Shown here: positions 9,993-23,100 of the stretch, in pieces | Numbering within the stretch: position 1 is the first letter of the stretch | How the letters are laid out: each line of letters starts with the position of its first letter | Assembly: GCA_008711295.1 (NCBI GenBank) | Contig: VUYV01000158.1 | Location: 1,063,603 to 1,127,602 of the forward strand | Source of the DNA: Anarhynchus alexandrinus | Taxonomy: Eukaryota > Chordata > Aves > Charadriiformes > Charadriidae | Direction: 5' to 3' | Length of the DNA: 64,000 bases | Translations under genes and position numbers: made by a program | The notes under the pieces: model-generated | Databases searched by the model: none | What the model saw: the letters and a program-made list of their open reading frames with translations, nothing else | What the model was told of the DNA's origin: nothing

Positions 9993-12900
9993 TTTTTATT
10001 CTGACCTGGTTCCACCCCTGGCTATAGCCTCCTTAACATCTGTCACTTTTTCCTTGTGTATTTTGCTCAGATTCTATTACACGAGCTCTACCTTTTGCTT
10101 TTCAAACATCTGCTCTTTCAGTACTTCTCCCTTTAATCTGTTCAGATTTCAATCTAATTTCCAGTGATTTATTGTACAGTGTGACTTACCATGAGCTTCT
10201 TGTACGTAGCCAATGCACTAAAACCTGCATATAACATGTTTTTGGTGGATTATAAAAAAAAGTGTGACAAGAGTAAATGAATATTTTATACCTGACAAAA
10301 TCTGTACAACTCACTGTCAGCTTTACTTATAAGTTTTGCAGAAAGGAATGTGTATCAAGCCAATAACTTCAGTTCAGTAACACATTACTTCAACTAATTT
10401 TAATTTAGACCACATCATCTCCTCCTATTCATAGTTTATCTAAATAATAATAGTGAATTATTTATAAAATTGGAAAATCTTCATCTAATTTGTCCTGGTT
10501 TATTCGGATGTTTACATTAATTAAACTCAAAATGAAATACCAAGAGAAGTATTTAAAAGCATCCAAATGATCTTGTTATGAATGACAGTTATACCTTAAT
10601 GATTAGAAAAACCTCTGTATCTTGAGTGAAATCTTTGCCCTTCCAAAACCAAAGGTAACACTTCCATTGCCATGGTAATGGGCTAGAATTTCAATTAATT
10701 TATTCAGATAGTAGTGCTTTAAGCTACACAAACATTAAACCTTTATGCAAACTAACAGCAGCTACAGGGAGGCTTGTAGCTGTCTGATTAGATGCCTTGA
10801 AATGCTTAAGTGATTTAGGGTATTAAATCCTATCTGAAAAAGACATGACACTTAGAATAGGGTAGTGTCATCACATTTTTGTTTGACCTAGCAGCCTCAT
10901 AAAATCAACCAAACCAGTCTCTTTTGAATCTCATAACCTGAAACAAATGGAAACACTTAAAGGTTTCTCTTGCTGAAACAAAAAAATACTCAGACTGAAA
11001 AAAGGGTAGATTACGCTACTGGTTACACAAAGGTAGGTCTGGAGTTGCCTTGTGTTAGATGCTGCTGGGAGAAAATGGAACTCACCAGCTCAAACCTGCT
11101 TCTCCTACCAGATCACCCTGACCACTGTACCGCAGTATAGTCTGTGTAGTTTGCACTTGACCTCTTTGTCCAAGGTGATCTACCATAAATAAGATCTACC
11201 CATACAGCTACATCTGCATTAGTGGTTAATGGAGCTGATCAGTAGATTGAAGCAGTTTCTGCAGATGCTCCTCATGTCTCCATCAAAGGCAGTTTGGAGG
11301 GTTTATGTTGTCCTGGGCTTGATCTGCTCTTTTGGACCAAAAGTTTATACTTCCCCAGTGGTGTGAAGCTTTCAGGAGGTAAATCTGTCCTGAAAATCTT
11401 TTTCTCAACTGTGGAGCATTCTTGGAAGGGTTACACAGTCCTGGTGTCATGCAGACAGCATAGACTGCTGCCCCTCTCCACGTATGTGCACCGTTGCCCA
11501 GGCTATCCATATCCATCCCTTCAAGAGGGACTGCACCAGACTGCCTCTGGGGGAAAGTGTTCACCTGTCTCCTCTCCTGTCCAAAGAAAATGTGAGGATC
11601 TTTTTGAGAGTGGAACAGCTTCAGTAAGAGGAACTGCCAGGAACATTGCCCCAACTATCATAGTGCCTTCTGAACATGCAGGTTCAGCCTCCTGCCACCT
11701 GGGAGCTGGGTCTTTCCGCTCTTGGTGAGTGCTCTAACAACTATATCTCTCGGCAAAAGGGGGTAGAAACAGTACCACTGTTCCTTTAATGTTTTACGAA
11801 TCTCGTTCATTCATGTTTTAAAAACTGAAACTGTGAAAAATTCATTGCAAAATCGTGAGCAGGTCCAAAATGATCTTAACTACATATTTTTTACCACAGC
11901 TAGTGAGCAAAAAATCACAGTGAGTAAAAACTCACCAAGTCCTAATTATTGATTTAGCCCTCTGGGAAAGTTGATAAAGGTGTTTTTTGGGGTTTTGGGG
12001 TTTTTTTTTGACTGTTAAAGACAGGATTTCAAGTGTTTTTCATGCTTTCCACACAGAAGAATGATTCTACTCAAGATCAGCCTGCATCAGGATGTTGTAA
12101 TTTTTGTTTTCTTCTGTGTCTGAGTCTCAGACTCTGCGTGTTGCTTTACCTGGCACAAACAGTCCTGTTTGGCAAGGGGGTGTCTTCTCTTGCAGCCTTC
12201 ATATTGGTAATGTCACACTGATGTTAGCTGGGTGACTGTTTCAGTTGGTTTTCCCAGTTTTTAGCTGGGACACGTCAGGAGTTTCCAGCAAGTAGTTTAT
12301 AGCCTGCTTGCTTGGGGCAAGGAAAGCTGAAAGCTGCATAGAAACCTGACATGGGCAAAATGATTGTGATAACCCTTTTTAATAAAGGCAATTTTTTTTT
12401 CCAGGGAATGTCAGGAAGTTTCATCAGATCTGATCCCCAGTTATGGCTTCAGCTGGATGCAGCCCCGAATGATGCGCCGTGACAAAGAGCTGGGCTGTGC
12501 GTGCTGCCTCTCTGCTTCCTGCTTACAGTACGCACTGGAAAATTCCAGTGAGGAAAGTTCCTGCTGCCCACGCTGCTTTTCTTTCTTTATCATTCTATTT
12601 GTTTATTTACTTACATGATCACCCGTAATCAGCCATAGCTGCTGTCAGCAGCGGTGCCAGTTCAGCCTGACCAATCGCACATCCAATACATTTTCCTTAC
12701 ATAGCCTTATGTCATTGTGTAATGAAGTCCAGCTCTGAGTTTTTTCCTGCTGTGGCAGAGCTTAAAATATAACTGTCTAAAATGAAATGACTCCAATTCG
12801 ATTTATACAGTGTATAGAACATTTACTTGAATGCTCCTTGCATTACAACCCATACCCAAGAACTAAATACGCCTGCTCTTCACACAGGTGGTAGCACAGC

Positions 12901-15900
12901 CCTTTCTCTGTGCTTCTAGCAAGCCTGTCCTAAATTTCTACAAGTTCTGGGCATATCAAGTGTCCCACAATAAAGGATATTGATCAAAGAGCTGGTCAGG
13001 TGAGGTAGGAGTTAGAGACATTGATTTATCAGAAAATGATAAAAAAAAACCCTACTTAGTTTGAGTAGATGGTAACTAACTTCAACAAAGGAATACCATT
13101 AATTGCTGTTAACTGTGCAATAGCGATGTATTTGAGCAATACAAGAACATACAATGGATAGGAATTTAAAGACCTAAAGGAGTTGCTACTAGAAATTAGA
13201 TCATAAAATTAAGGAAAGGAAAATATAGGCTAAATATCTATCTTCTAGAAAGATTAATTGAAACTACGATGTAGTATCTACCCAAAGATAGGAAATGAAA
13301 AAACTTATTTAAGATTTGGGAGAAGATCCAGCAGAAGCTCATAGGATAACATGAACTGCATTGTTTATTGAGCTTTTAACATGCATCTTAAAGAATTTTA
13401 TAAAGAGACAGTCTTTGCTTAGTCACTGCTAATATAGAGTTGGATGAGAGTAAACAGATATAATTGCTGATATGTGGCCAGCCAAGCTTCACGATAAGGT
13501 AAATGCAAATATAAGAATTTGCAGGAATAGATTAGCAAAGTACCTTTATGATGAGCAATGCAAATCTTTGTTGGTCACCATCAGATTTTAGGAAGCATGG
13601 AGTCCTGCATAGAAGAATAATAGGTTCAAGGTAGTTCAGTGCAGCATATCATTCATGCATTATTTCTGTTCCTTAACAAATATGATAATTGTTGTCAGTA
13701 GTGTAACTTATGGGAGGAGTTCAGAATCTCAGCTGAACAGCCGGCAGATCAAACCAGATAAGTAACAAATGAAGATAAGATACAGAACAATACAGAAGGT
13801 TCACAAGTGACTTTAGGAAGCTGCTTCAAGATGTGAAGAGAAGTGTAAATCTTCTGCATGTTGCTAAATGTGCAATCACTGCTTTGGAACTTGATGTTGA
13901 TCTGTGCCATAGAGCACGATAAAGGACAAGAAAGAGGCAGTTGAGTCCCGCTGGAAAGGATTGCACGCGGACACAGGAAAGGTTTGAGCAGAAGGAGAAT
14001 GGGATGTACCATCTTGCTTGTCTTGTGAACTTTCAGCACAAGCAGGTGAGGGGAATATGATTTTCCCAGAGAAGCTAAAAAAGGCAACAAACTCAAAAAG
14101 AAGAGAAGGTGAGGGGACAAGTGAACATCTTCCTTCTCTCCAGCGGGAATTTAAAGAGAATACCTTAGGTCAACATTAATGTGCACATCCTCTTTCCTCA
14201 TGCTTCTTAAAGCATCTACCATTTTCACCAACATCAGGTGACAATAAAAATAATTTCCCAACCATGAGATGGTTAGAAAAGGTCAGATTCACCCTGGGCA
14301 TAATCAAATACAATTCCACGGCAAGTTATTGATGGCAGACTTACACCAGCCAATATTAGATTGAAATTTGCTTCCATTACTGGAAAAAAATGATTCACAA
14401 GATTAAATTTCAACCTCAGTGATGCAATAGGACAAATATATCCTTTTAGATGTTTCTTTTGAAGCTTTCTGAAGAAGAAGTCAGCCATGGGCAGTTCGTT
14501 CCTCTGTGCCACGTCACTCAAAAAAAAGTTAGGTAGAAAAAATCCAGTACTTTCTCATACTGGTGATTGTAGCAAATTCAAGAGAAGTGACCCATTAGAA
14601 AGATCATTTGAATAAAGCTGTTTCACCTACGGTATTCATGAAAGTGTCTTTGAACTATGAAAAATACTACTATATGCAATAACCTCTGAACCCATAATAT
14701 GGCATTAAAGTAATCAGCTAGTAATTTACTGCCTTCCTTCAGGACCAAAATAATGTTTGTCATACACAGGAACAGTTTATCTTCCCAAACTCATGACATG
14801 TAGAAATTAAAGAGTTAGTTCAGTGAAATGAGTAGCTAGATCACTTACTATGCAAATCAGTAACGACAAGCTTCAGCTAATATTGTATGACCATACATGT
14901 AACATGCTGAACAGTTTGCCATAATTCATGAAAAGGAAACAAATAGGAAAACCAGCTGTTTTAAAGACAGTAAAGGGTACCTCTAAAGTATTAAAGCCAG
15001 GAGATAATGACTCTGATTTATAAAATGCAACTGCATAAGAGTCAGGATTGGTGCAACGGCCCATCAGGATTTAAATTATTTTTTTTTTAGTTGGGAGTAT
15101 TGTTTCATAAAACCAGAATTGTTTATCAGACATAAATTTTGTTGAATTGATTACAGGATCATTGATATTGGAAAGTTTTGAAAATTGTAAACAGGTCTTC
15201 TAATTTTTTGTTGTTGTTGCTCAGAGGAATATTTTTTTAAACACAGGCTGATGCTAGAGATTCTACCTTCATATGTAATAGCTTTTTGAGACTTTGAACT
15301 ATTTTCATATTCAAAATAGAGGCATAGATTCAGAGTATTGCTAGTAATCCCAGAACAGAGAAAAGTCCAGTTCCAGATGTGATTCTGAAAGTCTGTTATT
15401 TTCTACCAAATGGTAGGTTACACTTCATGGCAAGTATAAGCACTTAATATTATTAATAGTTTCCTATGTCCCAGGTTAACAATTTACAGAAACCTGTTTA
15501 TTAAAAATAAAGATTTTAGAGGAGTCTGAACTAATTATTAAAAATCAAATTCTAATTTATTTATATTTGTGTAGCTTTATAGTCTTCCAAAGAACATGGC
15601 AGAAGGCATGCAAACACCTTTATTTTTCACAGAAAACCATCACAAAAGATGGTTTATTTTGATACAAAATACTACAGTGTCATCTTTAAAATGTTTTATG
15701 GTGGAGATGGTACTGCCAGGAACTGAGTATCTTTTTAGCCATATAGACTTTATAAACTAAATAATACCTCATAGTAAAGGTCAGCCTTTCTCTCTGTGAC
15801 CCTCTGTCTCTCTTAACATACTGCAATGTGCCGTTGACAGTAGCCAGGGGCTGGAGACTCTTTATGGTAAGGTTAACCTGCTTCATGCAGATTTAGCACA

Positions 15901-17127
15901 TTTCATGTTGTGAAATTGTGACTTGAATTAATGGGGAGAATCGAAGATGATGAAGCTGATTATTTCTGTGGAGTTTCTTGATATTTACCCCAAAATCATA
16001 TGTAAGCTTTTCTTTGTTGATAAGTGCCTTGCCAATTTGGTAAACTAAAATATGACCCATAGCAGGAGTATTTACCTCTATTTGTGGTGTTGATAGAGTG
16101 GTGTTTTGAGCAATCATTGCGGTCTATCTAAAAAATGGTTCTTTTGAGCAAAGTAATATGAACTTTTCTAGGCTTATTTCCTGTTACACGTTCTGAGTTT
16201 TATCCCCCAAACCAAGATACCTTGTATTATCTCAAATGAGGAAATTTACTTAGTTTTTCATACCAGTTTAGACACTTACCCACTATTAAGCACTCTGGAA
16301 GGTTTCCTCATTTTTTTGTATGTTTCTGTCAGAGATGGTTATGAACTTGGGGTCTGGAGCAGCCAACACCTAGAGGCACGGCTACTTTGTGGGATGGAAG
16401 CATGGGTGCACTGCAGCTCTTGCATGGCAGGACTTCCCTCTTTTTGCCATCTGATATGTCTTGCAGCCTTCTAACATCAGGCCAAATTTTTTCCTGTGCA
16501 TGCAATTTTTTCCCTCCACGATCTATTGAGGTATGTTAGCAGAAGTGCTCTTAGATATGTGATTATTTTGTCCTTTTTCCCCAGCAGCATTTGAGTGTTC
16601 TTTGCATGAAGGATTGTTCTTTAGTTCTGTTTTCTCTCTCCCTCCCCCCAAATCTACTGTCTTCCTGCTGAGCAGTAGCAGGTTTTTAGGTATGCCCGTT
16701 TCCAGTCTGGAGAACGAATCAGCAATGCTTTTTCTAACATTTTCTGAGTGTAATTTATGTAGGGAGTTGGGGAATTGCTTCCTGTGCTCTCCCTCTCCTC
16801 TGGCTACTTTAACCACGTAAAAAGTCTGAGAGCTTGCCACTGAAAATGTTAGAATAGAAATGTTGCCAAAGTAGGCCTGCTCAGGGGCCCACCCAGCTAG
16901 ACAGCCGCTGTTTGTAGGACAGTGCCCCTGAAAGGCAGATGAAAACAGGTAAGGTTTATTCCAGTTAAACAATTAGCTTGGTGTTATCCATGGGGAATCC
17001 TGAAAGATGCAATCCAGTTAGAGATACTGTTCACCCAAGCAGTACCCTAAGATCATGCTCCTCTTTACTTTCAATTTCCTTTGTTGTACCCCTTTCAATA
17101 TTTTTCTTGATGTCTTGAATGCTAATA
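9993..17127. other. Unique AT-rich non-coding DNA
   Basis: No recognisable exon or transposon. The larger frames (plus 11294-11728, minus 11283-11654, minus 13749-14120, minus 16523-16972) lack known domains, and two of them lie opposite each other over the same bases. Noted structure: a G/T-rich tract with two G4 runs at 11981-12009 and an 18-bp palindrome containing a kappaB-like core at 12533-12550. Confidence 0.55.
12533..12550. repeat. Near-perfect palindrome containing a kappaB-like 10-mer
   Basis: 'cactggaa' (12533-12540) and 'ttccagtg' (12543-12550) are exact inverted copies separated by AA. The centre reads GGAAAATTCC (12537-12546), which fits the Rel/NF-kappaB half-site pattern. 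It could equally be chance in 64 kb. Confidence 0.6.
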
Positions 17128-17152
17128 TAATAATAATAATAATAATAATAAT
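17128..17152. repeat. (TAA)8 microsatellite
   Basis: Eight uninterrupted TAA units followed by a final T. The purity suggests a length-variable locus. Confidence 0.95.
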
Positions 17153-20100
17153 GGCTTGCAAGAGGTGTCTGATTCTACTTGCAGCATCCTTGGGATGGCT
17201 ACTGGTGTCTGAAACAACTGGCTTGAATTTGGACACAAACAGAGTGACAAGTCTATGGGTGGATGGACACCAATGCCTCTCCTAAAACTAGAAACATTTT
17301 CAACAACACTGGTTTTGGCTTGGGAGAAGTGAAAAAAAAAGAAGACTAAAGAAGGTATGAAGGAAACGTGCTCTTGGACTTCCCCCTGTAGCAAAGGAAG
17401 CCCACAGCAAACAACAGAGGGTGAAGATAATAGAGCTTAATGAAGATTACTTCTCTTTCCAGACGTCCTGGTTTCAGATGCCTGCAGGGTAGGAAGTTCT
17501 TCATATCCATTTGCCATCACACACAGGGGTGTGAGCATGGACACAGTTCAAGTAGGGCAGTGCTAGTTTTCCCTGGAGGTGGTGTCTGAGGGAGGTGAAT
17601 GAGGGCAAGCAGAAGCAAGCCGGATGGAGCTGCAGAAGGTGCTGCAGCAGAGAACTGTGTTCTCAGGGATGCCATCATACAAAGCTCTTCATCATGCCCA
17701 CAGTCTGTCCTGCTATGCCTTTTCCAGACTGTCCTGTCCCTGAACTCTTCATCTTGCTTGCCTTGGACATTCTCCTTTATCTTCTACCTCACTTATAACC
17801 CCATCCTTGAAAATATCTTCTGCTTTTTCTTAGTCCTTCAGTTCAACTTGTTTTTCTCAGAAAATTCTCTTTCCTCACCAAATGTCTTTCAGCTGAAAAC
17901 TATATAAAGAAATAGTGGAATTTACACGACCATTGTTTTTATAAAACATTGTTCTTTCCTGTTTATTTCCAAGGCTGGCTCTCCAAGACAAGGACTGTCC
18001 TTATTCTATGTTTGTACAGTGTTTTACACAATACACTTCCACCATCCTTTACACATTCATTCTGCAGCTGCCATTGTGGAGCAAGCACAGAACTAGAGGT
18101 TTCCTAATTGCTTTACAGTCCGTATGGTCTCACTGCCGCCATGCAGTAATTTTTTGTCAGTCAGGTCAGATTCTGCTTACTGCTTTCTTCTTGGAGCTCT
18201 GGCCTCTGTGACAGAGGAAAGATGGAGACCTATAATTAGAAATCGAACATTTTTCTGCCCATTATAAGATCATGGTACAACCTTCTGAGCAATGAAATAA
18301 AGTGAGCAGGAAATGTCATGAAGCCCCACTCAGCCTGGACTAATTCATTCAGCATGAAGATAGATGCAAAATCAGTGAATAAACAGGCAAACATTTAGAA
18401 AAAACTTATAGGTGCCTCTCTTACTGAAACCTAGTTTTCCATCTTTTTCAGTTTATTTCTTTGATCTTAATTGTCTGTCTTCCAGAAATGTATTAACGTT
18501 GTTACATTTAGGAAATGTTCAATTAAATTCTAAATATTTATGAACGTTTGTTTCCTACCTTTAATATGCTGTGCATTGGACAACCTGTGTTTGAAAAGTG
18601 ACTACAGAAATCAGATTCTGAAACCTGCAGAAAAGATCAACTGTGAAATGTCAATAATCAGATTGCAAATTGGATTAAAGTTGGCAAAAGCTTCATGACT
18701 ACAGGCTTGCAAACTGCCTAGCAATAGGAACATCGCTTCTGAGTTTCATTCCATCTGTAAGAACTTTGTAGTGCTTTTCCCCATTTCTATGGAATTATTT
18801 TTGACTATTGTGATTCAATCATTTTTCCTAAACTAAGTGAATCCCAAAGATTTCAGCCCACATTCACTGACTGAGTGTATCTAAGTTCTCCCAAAATACT
18901 TGGTAAGTGCAGTCTAAGGAGCCATGCAGACTCACTTACCAAAAAAAAAAATCAATAGAACTTGATGGACTTCTTGGTGGTTCAACCATCCCACCTGCGT
19001 TGCATTAAGCAAGTGCCTGAGAACCAGGGCATGTCAGGAGGCAGAGAAGTGGACACTTAAATGAAAAGCAAAATGTTCTCCTCTTGCATATTGTTGTTGC
19101 AAATCCAAAAGAGAATTCACTCTTGTTTTTTTGCTTTCTTATTGACAGAGTTAGTGTTGAGTGAAAAACTTTACCGCGTTGCTTCACTGATCACTGTAAA
19201 GCCCACAGCATAGGATTGTTCTTCTTGTGATAGTTCCGCTTAGAAAAACCTCTCTTCACAGACAAGAAAAATATTTAATTTAAATGATGTATTTTAGTTC
19301 CTTTTGTAATAGCTCAGTGGTGTATCAGGCAAGATTTTATCAGCACATCCAGTGAACTCACAAATAAAACTGGCTGCCTGTTTTCATTAGGCCTCAGGCA
19401 AATTGCCTGGTTTATTTACCTGCTGCACTTATGGTAATCAGTGCATCTTGCAAGCATCTCTGCACATTCCATAATGAAATTCTTTGCCTCTGGGTGTTTG
19501 AGGTCTTGTTTGGGTCTTCAAAGTTTTTGCAAAAATAATTTTGCAAGTTGCTTGGCTGTTGTGCGCTCCAACTAAATGTGCCAGGATTTGAATTGTTTTG
19601 AGTGCTTAAATCTCACATGTCTGCAAATGCCCTTTACAAAATTCGGCATTCAGAGATCTGTTGTTGCTGTTACAATACTCTGGGGACAGCGTTGTCTTAG
19701 AACAAAACACCCTGGAGAAAAGAAATGCGCTTTTATCTAGTCTGGAGCAAAGAACTGGATTGTGCTTTGGATGCTCTCTGTGCAGGGGAGCTGGCAGCCA
19801 GGGCTGGCCGGCGCAAGCAGGGACGCCGTGGTGGCATCGGGAGGCATGGCCCTATCTAAAGCACTCCAGGGCCTCTGCAGAGCACCATCTTGCTCACTTC
19901 AGGGGTAAATGCGTACAAGATCTTTTGCAAGGCAGGAAAAGGGATGCGTTTTCTGCCTACATCGCCTGTTGCACGGGTTTTGGTAAAATATGTGGAGCCC
20001 AAGTATCAAAGTGTTAATGAGGTCCTACCAATGGGCAATCAACAGTTAATTTTAGTAATAAGACTTCAGATTGCTTTGGTCTGTTGCCACGGTCACTGCT

Positions 20101-23100
20101 AAACATATGTTATGTTTCCTTTTTTAATTAAATAGACAGAAAACCAAGGGAAATAGTGCTGAAAATGAAAAGCTTTAATAATGTTGCATTAGCCTGCTAG
20201 CTGTAAGGAGGCCTTCTAAAGAAAATTCCAAGTTTGACAATCCTTTGCGTGAGACAGAAGCACTTTGGGGCAGGAGGAGGAGAAGAGATTCATTGAAATG
20301 AACTGTTGTGGCAGCAGCTGTGGGTGAGGTCTGGTCCCACTGCTCATTCTGAAGCTAATTCAATAGAGGGGTCAGAAAAGGAGATGTCAAAGGTTGAAAT
20401 AGATCTTTTGCTTCTGCTGCTGATTTTTACTTGCATTCCCTTTGCTGGAGGGAGGCCCGGCACAGGGTCACATCATTTTCCGTCCTGCACCAGTACAGCT
20501 GAAGCAGTAACACTCAGGCAGCTGTAGGGGAGGGCCAAAAGGTGCAGTCCCTTCTCTGTGGACACTCCTCATGTGAACACACCAGGACAGGTGATGGCCA
20601 CAAATACATTACAAGAAAATTTTAAAAAAATTATTTTAATTTTTTACTTTTTTACCCACATCATTCCTTCCTTTCGTCATCTGTATCTCTCTCCCTTGGT
20701 TTGAACATGTTTGTTTGAAACCCAATTTTCAGTTGGTTCTAAGGTTCGTTTTTTCAATGTAATGTTGTATTTCGTTGCCTTTCTTTCTCTCCATATTTAT
20801 TGTGCCTTTCTGGCTTCATTTCTGTTCAGTTGACTCCAGCTCGCCTCTTTCTGCTCCTGCAGCTTTTATTCCCCTCAGTCTCCTCTCACTGCACATTTTC
20901 AATTTCCCTCAAGGAAGGACTGCCATGAAGGGGAAAACCTTTACTTTCTCGAGGATCCTTTTCTTTTAGCAGCATTCACAGCATAAAACATTGTCCTTCG
21001 CATACAGATGAAGACCTGAAGGTCCTTTCCACTGATAAAAGAGCTCACAGGCTGCGCTACCCACGGAGGACTTAATTTTTCTTCTTTTCCCCATTCCACT
21101 TATGGATACGTCTATGCAAGTTTTGTCTTTTATTTCATGAATCAGAGAAGCTCTTATCCATGTCACCTTTCTAGCAGCAACACTGGGGAACTGTAGCATT
21201 TGTTTTGTTATAACAGCATGGGAACCCCTCACTGATTTCAGCTGACTGAAAGTCAGGTCCCTGTTGAGGAAGGGACAAATGTTAAACAATGTCTTGGCAC
21301 AGTTTCTCTTGCTCAAGCCTTCCTCACTCATTCAAGGCTTGAGTGACAACCTGTGACTCTCCGTTCCTCAAACCAGCAGAGCTCCAGGCAGCTGTGTAAA
21401 CGTGTTCAGAACTCAGCCACCGCGCAAAACTTAATAATTCTCTATTAGTGCTTCTTTTCGTCAAATCTTCTGTTGCTGAATGAACAGTCTCTGCGTTACA
21501 TAAATCAGAAGGAATGGACTGCCCCCACATTTGGCTCCATTTCTCATGGAAGTCAATAGCAAACTAACAAAAAGCAGACAAGGAAATCTGTTGGTTTGAG
21601 TCAATGCTGAATGGTTGCTAACTACAAGCGAGTGTCTGGGCTTCTGTCTACACATGAGTGTCTTGGTTCCCACCTCGACAACATTTCACACTGAATACCG
21701 TCATGTGTAATCTGCTTTGGAGTAAAAAAAAATAAAATTGGATATATCATCTTCAATATTTGAATGTATTTTTATTCCTATACCTACACTGACATATAGT
21801 TTGCATTGGGACAGTTTGTTACAGGAGTTGAAAAGTGAGCTAAGAATGTAAAATAATGCAGAAACTATCTAGAAATGTTTTTAGGCTTGTTCCCAAGAAC
21901 AGTACAAATGAGATGTGCTCCACCACGATGTGCCAAACTCTCACTCTGCAGTGGTGATAAGGGATTTCATACCATTAGCCATAGATTTTTGTAGAACCTC
22001 TAGGTAACAGCTTGAGACACCGTAGCTGTACAGGCTGCATTATAAAGACCTCAGTGAGAGGTATGGAATATATATATATAAGATTTTCTTCAAACAATTA
22101 TAGCATGATACAAAGTTCAGGAGAAATGTGTTTTTAACGCAGGAGTCTCTTAAAAGCAAGGGAGAACCAATCTGCAGAAGATTCTACAGAATGTCTTGGG
22201 GTCTCACTGAGGATGGCACTATTAGCTGTAGCTGGACTTCTGCACCTGTGTGGCACAGATGGCAGTCTTGACTCTGTGGAAATTTAATGGGAGTGGAAAT
22301 GCATCACACAGCAAGGTGTTAGTGCTGTTTCAGACAGCAGAAATGCCCCGACTAGATTGCTGAGAGCTGAAGCACTATGTTCTGTTCAAAAGGAAAAATG
22401 TTTCAGGGGTGAACAAAACAACAGTGAAGTGGCTTGCTTTGAACGATAGTTTTTCTTTTCCTTGAGAAGCAGAGTCTGGGAGGTTTGCAAGAGAGGAAGG
22501 TTTGAAAAAGAGGAAGGTTTGGGGAAAAAAAAAATCACATTTGGTAAGGTGGAGGGATTTACCCAATATGGAAATATCACAGGTGCCTTCCTACATTCTT
22601 TTAGAAAATCATCGCTTTGTGTATATCAAGTGAGTATGGGCAGGATGAAGTGCTATTTGGACTAAAAAAACTTTAAGGTGTGTTGCTTACGGCTTTTCCA
22701 CATCTAAATTCACTTCAGCTCTTTCAAAATCCTCAGGGCATTCAACAGAGCGTGTGTAACATTGTAAGGTATAGTTGTTCAAACTGCTCCATGAGGTATT
22801 TAGAAGCCTTCTGAAGTCAAAATTCTTCACCAAATCTCACTTCCTTCTCAGTACTTCATGCTATAACCAGAGAAAGGCATTGAAACTATTTAAGGGTTAG
22901 CAATTGTCCCTCTGTAATGAGGTCACATAAAATGAAGTGTGAAAGGATAGGAAGTGAGCCCAAGGGATCGAAGAGAAGTCCATGGCCTAAGGCAAGGGAA
23001 ACCAGTGGAAAGTAAGGCATGCAGCTGTCTGTGGATTGCCATTAATTTAAGGACATCTTGTAGACAAGAAAACAATCCCTCAGACTCACAAACACTGACA

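Noticed and set aside
11283..11728. Opposed open frames of 144 (plus) and 123 (minus) codons
   Set aside because: Both strands are open over the same bases with no known motif, which fits local composition rather than coding.
11981..12009. G/T-rich tract as a G-quadruplex or telomere-like repeat
   Set aside because: Only two G4 runs are present; four are needed for a quadruplex, and the unit is not the vertebrate TTAGGG.
13749..14120. 123-codon minus-strand frame with a hydrophobic start
   Set aside because: The signal-peptide-like start is Leu/Ser/Phe-rich low complexity; nothing downstream resembles a known protein.
16523..16972. 149-codon minus-strand frame
   Set aside because: No domain or splice context; a competing plus-strand frame overlaps it.
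19661..20017. 118-codon plus-strand frame with several cysteines
   Set aside because: Cysteine spacing fits no known zinc-binding or disulfide pattern; no evidence beyond openness.
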